From an uncultured Eubacteriales bacterium (lineage in GTDB: Bacteria > Bacillota > Clostridia > Christensenellales > CAG-138), in NCBI GenBank assembly GCA_902792295.1, contig CADAZC010000013.1, forward strand, positions 1-45,695: 45,695 bases of DNA. Direction: 5' to 3'. The notes under the pieces were generated by a model that had not been told where the DNA came from, did not search any database, and worked only from the letters and a program-made list of their open reading frames with translations. The position numbers were made by a program, and so were the translations under genes. Below are positions 32,145 to 40,502 of this stretch, in pieces. Every line of letters starts with the position of its first letter. Position 1 is the stretch's first letter.

Positions 32145-32852
32145 ATGAAAGCTCTTTCCGAGCTCCCCCTGTATCTCAAGATTGCCGACGAGCTCCGCGC
32201 AAGACTCATGGAGCTGCCGGTCGGCGCCCCCTTTCAGACGGAACAGGAATTGACCGAGGAATTCGGCGTTGCCCGCGGCACGATCCGTCAGGCGCTGAAC
32301 ATCCTTGTGCAGGAGGGACTCCTTTCCCGCATGCAGGGCTCCGGCTCGTTCCGTACGCAGCCGGTCGATTCGTCGTACCGCTTCACGCTCACGCAGGAGC
32401 TGACCGAATCCATCCGCAAGATCGGCATGAACAGCGGCGTGCGGAATCTTTCCATCACGATCGTGCCCGCGCTCAGCGAAATCGCGGAGCTTCTGCACAT
32501 TCCGCGCGGTACGAAGGTCCGCAAGGTCACGCGTGTCCGCGCGATCGACGGCAAGCCGTTCGCATACTGCGAAGGATATCTCCGCACGGATTCGATCCCG
32601 CCGTTTTATAAGCGCGACTATACCGGCACGCTCGGCGGACTTGTACGAAATACGCTGAAGGTGCATATCGGAAACCGCCGCTGCGAATTCCGCGCCGTTG
32701 CCGCGGACGAGGCCCTGTCGGATATCCTGGCGATCCCGCTCGGTTCCCCGGTGCTCAGGGTGAGCATTCTTTGCTTCGGTTACGGCGATGAGCCGCTGCT
32801 GACGGATACGTTCTATTTCTCCGCCGCGCAGTCGCTGCGATTTAATGTTTAA
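32145..32852 (+). CDS. GntR/HutC-family transcriptional regulator
   Basis: 235 residues. Residues 1-70 form the winged helix of GntR proteins, with recognition segment VARGTIRQALNILVQEGLLSR and the wing MQGSGSF. Residues about 85-235 match the UTRA ligand-binding domain of the HutC subfamily (RVRAIDGKPFAYCEGYLR; LGSPVLRVSILCFG; ending SLRF). It would sense a small sugar- or amino-acid-like ligand. The ATG at 32145 has ACGGAGG upstream. No obvious palindromic operator was found by eye near it; its targets are unknown. Confidence 0.92.
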   Translation: MKALSELPLYLKIADELRARLMELPVGAPFQTEQELTEEFGVARGTIRQALNILVQEGLLSRMQGSGSFRTQPVDSSYRFTLTQELTESIRKIGMNSGVRNLSITIVPALSEIAELLHIPRGTKVRKVTRVRAIDGKPFAYCEGYLRTDSIPPFYKRDYTGTLGGLVRNTLKVHIGNRRCEFRAVAADEALSDILAIPLGSPVLRVSILCFGYGDEPLLTDTFYFSAAQSLRFNV

Positions 32853-32938
32853 AGCCGCCGCACAACGAACCGGCGAATAAAAGAAAAAGGCGAGGAAGAG
32901 CTATTCTCTAAAGGGTGGTTTTCAAACAATAATGAGTT

Positions 32939-32972
32939 GACGGAGGAAACGCATCAATCCTCCGTCTTTTTT
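32939..32972 (+). terminator. Terminator after the GntR gene
   Basis: Perfect stem GACGGAGG (32939-32946) / CCTCCGTC (32959-32966), followed by six T. Confidence 0.88.
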
Positions 32973-32979
32973 CTATCGC

Positions 32980-33107
32980 TTGGCTCCCCTGTGCAAGGGG
33001 AGCTGTCGAGGCTTTGCCGAGACTGAGGGGTTGTTAAACTGGGGATTGAACACAACAACCCTTCCGTCAGCCTTCGGTTGCCACCTCCCCTTACACAGGG
33101 GAGGCAA
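32980..33107. repeat. Palindromic intergenic repeat element (MITE-like)
   Basis: About 128 bp with near-mirror ends: GGCTCCCCTGTG ... AGGGGAGC at the left and CCTCCCCT ... CAGGGGAGGC at the right, with an inner GACTGAGGGGTTGTT matched by AACAACCCTTCCGTC. I recognise this as a type of short palindromic element widespread between genes in gut Firmicutes (from memory). It is non-coding and would fold into one long stem. With the terminators at 32939 and 33173 it makes up the 390-bp gap 32853-33242; 33108-33172 shows nothing. Confidence 0.75.
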
Positions 33108-33172
33108 GATCGATTGCGTCGGAAGAGCGCACTTACTCACCACCATGCGTCGGCGGAACGTGCGCTTACAAA

Positions 33173-33213
33173 CAAAAACCTCCCGAGAAGGAACCGTTTC
33201 TCGGAAGGTCTTT
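33173..33213 (-). terminator. Terminator of the GNAT gene
   Basis: Stem ACCT-CCGAGAA / TTCTCGG-AGGT (about 33178-33209); on the minus strand it is followed by TTTTTGTTT. It lies 30 bp after the GNAT stop codon. Confidence 0.82.
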
Positions 33214-33242
33214 ATCTGTTTGTTTCCTGCAAGCCGAAATCG

Positions 33243-34019
33243 TTATTCGTGATCCGCATTCATTTCGTCCGCCTTTGCGGACGGTTTTACGGTCATTTCT
33301 ACCCATGCCGGCAAAAAGCCGCTCTTGATAGCGTTTCTGACGGATCGGATATTTGACCATGCAGAGCAATAAAATGGAACCTTGTCCCGCTCGACAATTT
33401 CCATTGCCAGCCGCGAGGTGATTGCGGATGCGATACCCTTTTTTCGAAATTCCGGTAAAACATCTACGCCGATCTGCCACATCTCTTCGGCATCAGCAGA
33501 GCAGCCCGACAATCCGATCAGTTTGGCGCCGTCATACGCGCCGACGCCCAAAACGTCCAAATGCTTTCTGTCGCGACAAAGGGCATTCGACCACTCCGGT
33601 ACATACAGCTCTTCAAAATCAGCTTTCTCCAACAGCCGCGTTTCGTATGGACATGGCAGTTTCGTGAGCTTTTGCAAATCCGGCAAATAATACTCCGCCA
33701 TAAAGCAAACCGTTTGTCCCAAGGGTTCCAGCCGCCGGTTCAGCCAACGCATATTCGGCGTCTCAAAGCAATGGTAGAAATCAAATCGTTCCACATACTC
33801 TTTCACAAGATCGAATAGTTCCTCTGTGGAAGATGCCACGACATTGTTGCCATAGGAGATGAAATTGCATCCGATGGGAAGACGGTAATACTTCTTTGCT
33901 TTTGATCCGAGTTGAAACGGAACGACCGTATTGCGATCCGAAAGAAAATCTTCCGTGCTGCATCCGATATCTTCGGCAGATTGGTGCATTGCGATTCGGA
34001 ACAAATCCTGCGTTGTCAT
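33243..34019 (-). CDS. GNAT-family N-acetyltransferase
   Basis: 258 residues. The C-terminal half is a GNAT domain: IGVDVLPEFRKKGIASAITSRLA (about 180-202) holds the RxxGxA acetyl-CoA pyrophosphate loop, and AWSNIRSVRNAIKSGF the fourth motif. The N-terminal 120 residues are a helical extension that may form the acceptor site. The acceptor is unknown. AAGGAGA precedes the ATG at 34019. Codon and base use are AT-richer than the flanks, so transfer from another host is possible. It sits alone between two terminators next to the palindromic repeat. Confidence 0.88.
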   Translation of the reverse strand: MTTQDLFRIAMHQSAEDIGCSTEDFLSDRNTVVPFQLGSKAKKYYRLPIGCNFISYGNNVVASSTEELFDLVKEYVERFDFYHCFETPNMRWLNRRLEPLGQTVCFMAEYYLPDLQKLTKLPCPYETRLLEKADFEELYVPEWSNALCRDRKHLDVLGVGAYDGAKLIGLSGCSADAEEMWQIGVDVLPEFRKKGIASAITSRLAMEIVERDKVPFYCSAWSNIRSVRNAIKSGFLPAWVEMTVKPSAKADEMNADHE

Positions 34020-34089
34020 CTGTTCTCCTTTTCCCTAAATCCCGATTTGTGCCATTCATTTTATCATAGAACCGCATGAAAGACAATGC

Positions 34090-34126
34090 AAAAAGCACAA
34101 TCGGTTTTCGATCGACTGTGCTTTTG
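34090..34126 (-). terminator. Terminator of the pepV / two-component operon
   Basis: Stem AAAAGCACA-TCG / CGA-TGTGCTTTT (34091-34125) with one mismatch; on the minus strand it ends in CTTTTTG, 45 bp after the kinase stop codon. Confidence 0.82.
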
Positions 34127-34170
34127 AAATCCCCCTTTACAGAATGCCTGCGAGCTCGCCTTTTTTCTTT

Positions 34171-35151
34171 TTATTTCACGGGTGGAAAGGTGATCGTGAT
34201 CTCGGTGCCGATGCCCTCCGCGCTTTCCAGCGAAAGCGTTGCGTGGTGTTCCTCGCAGATGTGCTTGACGATCGCAAGCCCCAGCCCCGTGCCGCCCGTC
34301 GCCTTGCTGCGGCTCTTGTCGACGCGATAGAACCGCTCGAAAATGCGGCTTAAATGATGCTTCGGAATGCCGATGCCCGTGTCGCGCACGGAAAGCGTGT
34401 GATCCGACGTGCGTACGGAGACCGAGCCGTTGTCGCGATTGTAGCGGATTGCGTTGTCCAGAAGGTTATAGATGAGTTCGGATAAAAGCGTCCGCACGCC
34501 GTGGACCGGCATGGGCCCGCCCGAAAGCCGCACCGAAACGCCGCGCAGCATGGCCGCGCTTTTCAGCGTTTCGATCGTCTGTTCGGCAAGCTCGTAAAGA
34601 TCGACGGTTTCCGCCTGTTCCAGGATCTGTTTTTCATCCAGTTCCGACAGCGTGATGATGTCGGATACGAGCGAAAGCATACGGTTCGATTCGCGCCGGA
34701 TGCGTTCGGCAAAGATGCGGACGTCTTCCGTTTTCGCCATGCCGTTTTCGATCATCTCGGCATAGCCGGAGATCGACGTCAGCGGTGTTTTCAGCTCGTG
34801 CGAGACGTTTGCCGTGAACTCGCGGCGGATCCGGTCCGCTCGTTGCTGTTCGCCGAGGTCGGTCAGGATCAGCACCGCGCCGGTACGCATGCCGTTTTCG
34901 GTCAGGTCCTGATACGCAAGACGCACCGCCTGCCCGAACAGCTCGACCGTTTCGGTCCTGCCGCTGCGCACGCCGCCGAAAAACGCGCGGACCTCGTTCG
35001 GCAGGTCGGACAGCATCCGCACCGAGCCGGGCGTTTTGTGAAGCAGCGCGTACGCCGGACCATTGCAGAACAGCGCGGTCCCTTCGAGATCGAACACGGC
35101 AACGCCGTCCTCCAGCGCATTCAGGATGCCGGAGAGCATGACTTCGTTCAT
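34171..35151 (-). CDS. PhoR-like sensor histidine kinase without membrane segments
   Basis: 326 residues. An N-terminal PAS-like domain (ILNALEDGVAVFDLEGTALFCNGPA, 9-33) is followed by the dimerisation helix with the phosphorylated His118 (FTANVSHELKTPLTSI), then N box LLDNAIRYN, G1 DTGIGIP, F box FERFYRVDKSR and G2 GGTGLGLAIVKH. All catalytic boxes are intact. PhoR proteins normally carry membrane helices; none is seen, so this kinase is cytosolic and must sense an internal signal, probably through the PAS domain. Its ATG overlaps the regulator's stop (ATGA). Terminated at 34090. Confidence 0.92.
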   Translation of the reverse strand: MNEVMLSGILNALEDGVAVFDLEGTALFCNGPAYALLHKTPGSVRMLSDLPNEVRAFFGGVRSGRTETVELFGQAVRLAYQDLTENGMRTGAVLILTDLGEQQRADRIRREFTANVSHELKTPLTSISGYAEMIENGMAKTEDVRIFAERIRRESNRMLSLVSDIITLSELDEKQILEQAETVDLYELAEQTIETLKSAAMLRGVSVRLSGGPMPVHGVRTLLSELIYNLLDNAIRYNRDNGSVSVRTSDHTLSVRDTGIGIPKHHLSRIFERFYRVDKSRSKATGGTGLGLAIVKHICEEHHATLSLESAEGIGTEITITFPPVK

Positions 35152-35822
35152 GCCTGCCCTCCGATCTTATATCCCACATTGCGGACCGTTTCGATGAGCT
35201 GCCCCGCTTCGCCGAGTTTTTTTCGCAGCGTCTTGATGTGCATATCCACGGTGCGCGTTTCGCCGGTAAAAGCAAACCCCCACACGCTCCCCATCAGCTG
35301 GTCGCGCGTGACTGCCGTGCCGCAGTTCTGAAGCAGATACTTCAACAGTCCGTATTCCTTGAACGTCAGCTCAACCTCACGCCCGTCGACCGTGACGCAG
35401 TGGCGGGCGTCGTCCAGCTCGATCGAATCGAACGCAAGCACCGCGCTTTGCCGGTGCGCGCGGCGCAGAAGCGCCTTGCAGCGGGACACCATCTCCATAA
35501 CGCCGAACGGTTTTGTAAGGTAGTCGTCCGCGCCGGAATCGAGCCCCCGTACCTTGTCCGCCTCGGTCGTCTTTGCCGTGACCATGATGATCGGGATCGT
35601 CTGCGTGGACGCGTCCGCGCGCAGGCGTTTCAGCACCTGCATGCCGTCAAGCCCGGGCAGCATGATGTCCAGCAGCACGAGATCGGGAAGTTCCGTTTTC
35701 AGCGCAGCGAAGAACGCCGTGCTTTCCGCAAACGACGCGACCGAAAGACCTGCGCTTTTCAAAGCGTAGGTCTCCATTTCACGGATGTCGGCGTCGTCCT
35801 CGACGAGATAAATGAGTGCCAT
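35148..35822 (-). CDS. OmpR/PhoB-type response regulator
   Basis: 224 residues. Receiver domain with acid pocket EDD (8-10), phosphorylated Asp52 (LVLLDIMLPGLDG) and Lys around 101 in DDYLTKPFG; then an OmpR-type winged helix ending TVDMHIKTLRKKLGEAGQLIETVRNVGYKI. It is the partner of the kinase at 34171. The start at 35822 is the family N-terminus MALIYLVEDD, 1 bp after the pepV stop, with no strong ribosome site of its own, so it depends on coupling to pepV. The upstream open frame is a shadow of pepV. Confidence 0.94.
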   Translation of the reverse strand: MALIYLVEDDADIREMETYALKSAGLSVASFAESTAFFAALKTELPDLVLLDIMLPGLDGMQVLKRLRADASTQTIPIIMVTAKTTEADKVRGLDSGADDYLTKPFGVMEMVSRCKALLRRAHRQSAVLAFDSIELDDARHCVTVDGREVELTFKEYGLLKYLLQNCGTAVTRDQLMGSVWGFAFTGETRTVDMHIKTLRKKLGEAGQLIETVRNVGYKIGGQA

Positions 35823-35823
35823 C

Positions 35824-37155
35824 TTATACGGTTGCGAGCCGGCGGATCGCCTCCGCCATGCAGTTGGTGTTGAAACGGATGTCCTCGATCGAGATCGACT
35901 CATCCGGCATGTGGCACATGCTCTCCTCGCCCTCGCGCACGATGCCGAATGCAACCGCGTTCTCCATTTCGCGCGCATAGGTGCCGCCGCCCATCGACAG
36001 CGGTTTCGAGTCGGAGCCGTTCAGTTCGTTGTAGACGCTCATCAGCGTGGAGACGAGCTCGCTGTCCGCCGGAATGAAGTGCCCCGGCTTGATGACCGTA
36101 TCGGTGCGGGTAAAGCCCGCCTTGCCGTACGCCGCGTCCCACGTCTTCAGAAGGTCCTCCGCCTTTGCGGTGAACGGATGCCGACAGTCGGCAATGAAGC
36201 GCACACCGTTTTCGTCAAACCGGATGACGTCGGGCTGATAGGTGATGCGGCCGGATTCGTCGGTCACGTCGATGCCCAGCGATTCGCCGTGCATGTCGTA
36301 TCCCCACAGCGCGTGCAGCGCGTTGACCGTTTCGAGGTCCGCTTCGGGAAGCGGCTGCTTCGTGAGGATATCCATCAGCGCCTGCAGCGCGTTCTTTGCA
36401 AACTCCGGCATGGACGCATGCCCGCCGCGTCCCTCGACCGTGATGCGGTTTTCATCATACGTCGCCGCAAAGCCCTCCGGCGCGGCAACCGGGACCGCCT
36501 TCTTGGGCAGCGTCGCACGGATCACGCCGGGGATAACGTTCGCCGCCGTGCCGCAGTCGATCTGAAGCGCGGACGGATATTTCTTCTCGTACGTCGTGTG
36601 CATGATGCCCATCTCGGAATTGACGACGGGATATTCCGCGTCCGGCGTGAACGCCAGCGTCGGCTCACCCTCGACCTTCAGGTAATGCTCCACGCCCAAA
36701 GAACCGATCTCCTCGTCGCAGCCGAGGATGACGCGCACGCGGCGCTTCATTTTGAACCCGCAGTCCTTGATCGCGGCGAGCGCGTAGATTGCGGAGAGCG
36801 CGGGGCTCTTGTCGTCCAGCGTGCCGCGGCCGATGATGCGTCCGTCCTTTTCCGTCGCGGAATACGGCGGAACCGACCAGCCCTCGCCTTCCGGCACAAC
36901 GTCGAGGTGCGCGAGAATACCGAGGACCTCGTCGCCCTCGCCGTACTCGACCACGCCGCAGTAGCCGTCGACGTCCCATGCTTTGAGACCGAGTCTGCGC
37001 GCGATCGCAAGCGTCGCCTGCAGCGCCTCGTAAACGGTCTTGCCGAAGGGCTTGCCCGGCTCCGCGGGGTCGCCGCGGGAGACGGACGGAATGCGCACGA
37101 GCGCTTTCAGGTCTTCGATCTGTTCACGCAGCATCTGTTCGATCCGATTCTTCAT
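35824..37155 (-). CDS. pepV: PepV/Sapep-family M20 dipeptidase
   Basis: 443 residues. Zinc-dependent dipeptidase. The M20 motif GILAHLDVVPEGEGW (about 89-103) supplies a metal His-Asp pair, GTLDDKSPA the bridging Asp, and LGCDEEIGS the catalytic Glu pair; AEYPVVNSE and the late GGGTYAREM complete the site. It cleaves small dipeptides taken up by the cell. It lies immediately upstream of the two-component genes, so its expression is tied to theirs. The gap to yitT is 21 bp, making a yitT-pepV-phoB-phoR-like operon read from the yitT promoter. Confidence 0.94.
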   Translation of the reverse strand: MKNRIEQMLREQIEDLKALVRIPSVSRGDPAEPGKPFGKTVYEALQATLAIARRLGLKAWDVDGYCGVVEYGEGDEVLGILAHLDVVPEGEGWSVPPYSATEKDGRIIGRGTLDDKSPALSAIYALAAIKDCGFKMKRRVRVILGCDEEIGSLGVEHYLKVEGEPTLAFTPDAEYPVVNSEMGIMHTTYEKKYPSALQIDCGTAANVIPGVIRATLPKKAVPVAAPEGFAATYDENRITVEGRGGHASMPEFAKNALQALMDILTKQPLPEADLETVNALHALWGYDMHGESLGIDVTDESGRITYQPDVIRFDENGVRFIADCRHPFTAKAEDLLKTWDAAYGKAGFTRTDTVIKPGHFIPADSELVSTLMSVYNELNGSDSKPLSMGGGTYAREMENAVAFGIVREGEESMCHMPDESISIEDIRFNTNCMAEAIRRLATV

Positions 37156-37176
37156 TTGAGTTTTCCTTCCTTTCTG

Positions 37177-38112
37177 TCAGTTGACTGCGGAGAAGCCCTT
37201 TCCGATGACTTCCCGCGTATCGATAATGGAGATGATGGCCTTCGGATCCTTTTCGAGAACGATCCGGCGGATGTGCCCGAGCTCGATCGTCTTGGTGAGG
37301 ATATAGACCAGCGTCTTTTCCTGATTGGTATACGCCCCGCGGCACGGAATGTACGTGACGCCGCGGTGCATTTTATTGAGGACCTCCGGCGCGATCTCGT
37401 CCCATTTGTCGGAGATGATGAACAGCGTTTTCGTCCGGTTGATGCCGAGAATGATGTTGTTGAATGCGATGCTCGTCACGAACAGCGCAATGAACGACAG
37501 CGCCGCGCTTTCCACGCCGATGCGGTAATCGTGCGCGCCGATCGCCTTGACGACGCCGAGCGCGAGCGCGATCACGACGTTCAGCGACATGGAAATCGTG
37601 CCCATCGAAATCGAATACCTGCGGTTCAGGAGCAGCGAAACGATGTCCATGCCGCCCGTGCTGCCGCCGAGGCGTACGATCATGCCGCCCGCAACGCCCA
37701 TCGTGACGGCGCCGAAGATCACGCTGACCACGCGCCACGCCGGCTCGCTCATATCGAACAGCGCGGGGAAGGTCAGGTTCCCGAACAGCGCAAGCTCCGC
37801 CGCGAACAGCACCGTCATCAGAAGCGTGTATGCCGTGAAGCGGATATGCAGGTATCTAAACGCCAGAATCAGCAGCGGCACGTTTGCAATGACGACGAAG
37901 ATCCAGTTCGGGATCACGCCGTTCGTCGCATAGGTGATCAGCATGGCGATACCGGTGACGCCGCCCGTAACGACGCCCGCAGGCGTATACAGAAGCGTAA
38001 CGGCAAGCGCCTCGATCGTGATCATCAGCGACATCAGAACGACCGCGCGGGCTTCGCGCAGAACGGTCTGCATATTCAGCGGTTTGCGTGTTTTCTTCTC
38101 CCGGTTGTCCAT
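37177..38112 (-). CDS. YitT family membrane protein (DUF161 + DUF2179)
   Basis: 311 residues. Five or six membrane helices (about 30-205) with the DUF161 repeats (AGVVTGGVTGIAMLI; RLGGSTGGMDIVSLLLNR), then a cytosolic DUF2179 domain (NKMHRGVTYIPCRGAYTNQEKTLVYILTK) that may bind a small ligand. The family role is unclear. GGGAGGA lies before the ATG at 38112; 46 extra upstream codons are not coding. Its first 12 codons and promoter are duplicated at 39505-39600. Confidence 0.92.
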   Translation of the reverse strand: MDNREKKTRKPLNMQTVLREARAVVLMSLMITIEALAVTLLYTPAGVVTGGVTGIAMLITYATNGVIPNWIFVVIANVPLLILAFRYLHIRFTAYTLLMTVLFAAELALFGNLTFPALFDMSEPAWRVVSVIFGAVTMGVAGGMIVRLGGSTGGMDIVSLLLNRRYSISMGTISMSLNVVIALALGVVKAIGAHDYRIGVESAALSFIALFVTSIAFNNIILGINRTKTLFIISDKWDEIAPEVLNKMHRGVTYIPCRGAYTNQEKTLVYILTKTIELGHIRRIVLEKDPKAIISIIDTREVIGKGFSAVN

Positions 38113-38141
38113 AAGTCCTCCCGCATATTCTCTCAATTTAT

Positions 38142-38170
38142 AGTATACCAACTTTTCTCTGCGCTTGCAA
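38142..38170 (-). promoter_or_regulatory. Promoter of the yitT-pepV-two-component operon
   Basis: Minus strand: TTGCAA (38165-38170), 17-bp spacer, TATACT (38142-38147) with a TGG extended -10. An identical copy, now without its gene, is at 39569-39597. Confidence 0.85.
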
Positions 38171-38235
38171 CCCCGCGATTGCCGCCGCGCCGCATTCAAT
38201 GGTATCGTATCCATATTGACGGAACTGAAGAAATC

Positions 38236-38345
38236 ATGAAAACAAAGCATGCTTTGGATTCCTGATTACCGCGGCGGCCCGGGTGCCTGCGATCGTTTTC
38301 ATGGTCGTTATTTGGCGTATTTTGCCGGGTGCATTCTGGTCGCCC
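38236..38345 (+). pseudogene. Decayed 5' fragment of a DUF1295 gene
   Basis: Aligned with 39663-39772 it starts ATGAAAA, lacks one A and so closes after nine codons (MKTKHALDS stop), and then continues to resemble the intact gene (CCTGCGATCGTTTTC, GCCGGG) until about 38345, where similarity ends. The rest of the gene is absent. Confidence 0.8.
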
Positions 38346-38418
38346 TATATTGGACTCCTCTGTAATAAGGGATTTGTAATCCAAATCAGTTATAGGACAG
38401 AAGAGCACTTTAAAAGCT

Positions 38419-38447
38419 TGCAAACAATATATAAATGTGATATATTT
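38419..38447 (+). promoter_or_regulatory. Promoter of the inserted zinc-ribbon gene
   Basis: TTGCAA (38419-38424), 17-bp AT-rich spacer, TATATT (38442-38447), 42 bp before the ATG at 38489. Confidence 0.72.
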
Positions 38448-38488
38448 TAATAGAAAAATATAAAAAATTCATGTTGGGAGGAGCAAAA

Positions 38489-39280
38489 ATGTTTTGCGGT
38501 AATTGTGGGACAAGAATCAGTGACGGCCTGCGTTTTTGTCCATATTGCGGCGTGCAAATTCAAGATATCGCCGAAGAAAGAGTTGTCCCATATGCCAGCC
38601 GGGAAACCGGTTTTATGGAAGAGGAATTTACCCGGAGGGGAAGAGAAGCGGCTATCAACGAGTTGGAGCGTGCTTACGATTGGTTTTCTGAAAAACAATC
38701 AAAATATCGGGAATACGATAGTCTCTCCAAAAGACTTCCTAAAATGAATCGCGTCGGTAAACGTGCGCTGATGATTTGGGGCTGCATCATCGCTTCATTC
38801 AGCTTGCTTTACTTACTTATTATTGCTTATACAATGCTTTCGCGCAATTCATCTGAAGGCCTTGGAATTATGCTCGCATTACCGATAGTAGGTCTGCTCA
38901 TAGGGGCGGCTATGATTATCGGCTTCTTTATGCTCGATGCCAAACGAAGAAAAGCCGTTCATGCTCTGCAACAGAAACAAACAAAAATCGCGGAAGAACT
39001 AACGCAGCACTATATTGATTTTGGTCCGTGCTCATTTGGTGCTGAGTATTCTAATCCGGAAATCATAAATACAATCTTAAATCTCGTTCGTTCCGGACGA
39101 GCTGATTCTGTCAAAGAAGGTATCAATATCATGATTTCCGATTTGCGAATGGATCAAATGACAGAGCTTTCCCGCATTACAGCACAAAATGCCCAGATTA
39201 TTGCCAGGAACTCTGCTGCAGCTGCACGAGGCTCAACAGCCGCTGCAATTTTCTCCGCTGCGAATTTATTTTTGAAATAA
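38489..39280 (+). CDS. Zinc-ribbon membrane protein within an insertion
   Basis: 263 residues. A zinc ribbon at the start (CGNCG at 3-7, CPYCG at about 17-21), a charged helical stretch with heptad-like spacing (about 50-85), two membrane helices (about 90-112 and 125-147), then a long helical C-terminus ending in an alanine-rich run (NSAAAARGSTAAAIFSAA). GGGAGGAG precedes the ATG at 38489. It is clearly AT-richer than all its neighbours and lies between two copies of a 268-bp repeat, so it was brought in by recombination. Function not recognised. It shares the zinc-ribbon start with 12719-13117 but not the rest. Confidence 0.8.
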   Translation: MFCGNCGTRISDGLRFCPYCGVQIQDIAEERVVPYASRETGFMEEEFTRRGREAAINELERAYDWFSEKQSKYREYDSLSKRLPKMNRVGKRALMIWGCIIASFSLLYLLIIAYTMLSRNSSEGLGIMLALPIVGLLIGAAMIIGFFMLDAKRRKAVHALQQKQTKIAEELTQHYIDFGPCSFGAEYSNPEIINTILNLVRSGRADSVKEGINIMISDLRMDQMTELSRITAQNAQIIARNSAAAARGSTAAAIFSAANLFLK

Positions 39281-39504
39281 CCTTCCATATCCGTTATCAA
39301 ACAGGTCGAAGGTCTTTTCCTTCTGTTTCTTACAACAGAAAAGCTTTCCGGTACTCTGGTCACTTGAAGCAGGCCGCGTTTTTGCTCCAAACCGTACTAA
39401 AGAATTTGACGGAGTGAATAACGCGACCTCTGATTTTTCGATAACTTCGTATTGTTTTTGCTTCCATAGGTCTGCGTGTCTTCAGTAGAATGGTGTAATA
39501 TTAT

Positions 39505-39772
39505 AGCGGTTTGCGTGCTTTCTTCTCCCGGTTGTCCATAAGTCCTCCCGCATATTCTCTCAATTTACAGTATACCAACTTTTCTCTGCGCTTGCAACCC
39601 CGCGATTGACAGCGTTCCGCCTTCGATGGTATCATGGTTCCATCAACGGGGCGGAGGGAATCATGAAAAACAAACGGGGCTTCGGTTTTCTGATCATCGC
39701 GGCGGTCTACGCGCTTGCGATCGTTTTCGGGATCGTCATTTACCGCATTTCACCGGGCGCGTACTGGCTGAA
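39505..39772. repeat. Right copy of the 268-bp direct duplication
   Basis: Holds an orphan copy of the first 12 yitT codons and start (minus strand, 39505-39539), the yitT promoter, and the working promoter and start of the DUF1295 gene. The orphan promoter at 39569-39597 points to the 3' end of the zinc-ribbon gene and could yield antisense RNA. Between 39281 and 39504 I see no gene or clear site. Confidence 0.88.
39606..39635 (+). promoter_or_regulatory. Promoter of the DUF1295 gene
   Basis: TTGACA (39606-39611), 18-bp spacer, TATCAT (39630-39635) with TGG extended -10. In the left copy the -35 is destroyed (TTGCCG). Confidence 0.75.
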
Positions 39773-40502
39773 ACTCCTGCTTGCGGACATCGCCGCAACG
39801 GCGTTTGTGTTCGTGTTCAGCGTTCTCCTGAAGAACGCGTCGGTGTACGATCCCTACTGGAGCGTACAGCCGGTCGTGATCCTCCTCGGCTTTCTCCTTT
39901 CGCGCGGATTCACGCCCGTCGGCGCCGCGCTGTTCGCCGTCGTCACGATCTGGGGCGTGCGTCTGACCGCAAACTGGGCGTACACCTTTCACGGGCTCGA
40001 TCATCAGGACTGGCGCTATACCATGCTGCACGAAAAGACCGGCGCGCTTTACCCGGTCGTGAACTTTCTCGGCATCCACCTGTTTCCGACGCTCGTGGTG
40101 TACTGCGTCACGCTGCCCGCCGTCGTCGCGATCGAAACGGGCGCGGAATGGAGCCGGCTCTGCCTGTTCGGACTTCTGCTGTCGCTTGCGGCGACCGTTC
40201 TGCAGGGCGTTTCCGATTTTCAGCTGCACCGCTTCCGCAAGGCGGGGAAGACCGGATTCATCCGCGAAGGGCTCTGGACGCATGCGCGGCATCCGAACTA
40301 TCTCGGCGAGATCCTGATGTGGTGGGGCGTGGCGTTCGCGTCGATCGCGGCGCTGAACGGCGTGTGGCAGCTTGTGTTCGGCGCGATTCTGAACACGCTG
40401 ATGTTCGTATTCATCAGCATTCCGATGGCGGATCGGCATCAGGCGCGCAAAGCGGATTTCGATGCGTATAAGTCAGAAACCCACGCGCTCTGGCTGTTCT
40501 GA
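39663..40502 (+). CDS. DUF1295 membrane protein (steroid-reductase/isoprenylcysteine-methyltransferase fold)
   Basis: 279 residues with about seven membrane helices. The C-terminal GLWTHARHPNYLGEILMWWG (about 205-224) is the hallmark of DUF1295 and of 3-oxo-5-alpha-steroid 4-dehydrogenase/ICMT-like enzymes, where it binds the NADPH or SAM cofactor; YDPYWSVQPV and the FDAYKSETHALW-type end also fit. Bacterial members are presumed lipid reductases or methyltransferases. GGAGGGA lies before the ATG at 39663. It is a single-gene unit divergent, before the insertion, from yitT. Confidence 0.9.
   Translation: MKNKRGFGFLIIAAVYALAIVFGIVIYRISPGAYWLKLLLADIAATAFVFVFSVLLKNASVYDPYWSVQPVVILLGFLLSRGFTPVGAALFAVVTIWGVRLTANWAYTFHGLDHQDWRYTMLHEKTGALYPVVNFLGIHLFPTLVVYCVTLPAVVAIETGAEWSRLCLFGLLLSLAATVLQGVSDFQLHRFRKAGKTGFIREGLWTHARHPNYLGEILMWWGVAFASIAALNGVWQLVFGAILNTLMFVFISIPMADRHQARKADFDAYKSETHALWLF

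Larger units (their letters stand above)
38078..38345. repeat. Left copy of a 268-bp direct duplication
   Basis: Same order and spacing as 39505-39772, offset exactly 1427 bp at the yitT junction and at the downstream ATG. From 38078 to about 38190 the copies differ at only about two positions; beyond that, toward and into the DUF1295 reading frame, they differ heavily. This copy keeps the working yitT start and promoter but only a broken DUF1295 start. It accounts for most of the gap 38113-38488. Confidence 0.88.

Noticed and set aside
35812..38265. 817-codon plus-strand open frame
   Set aside because: Antisense to pepV and yitT, with arginine/aspartate-rich filler sequence and no recognisable domain.
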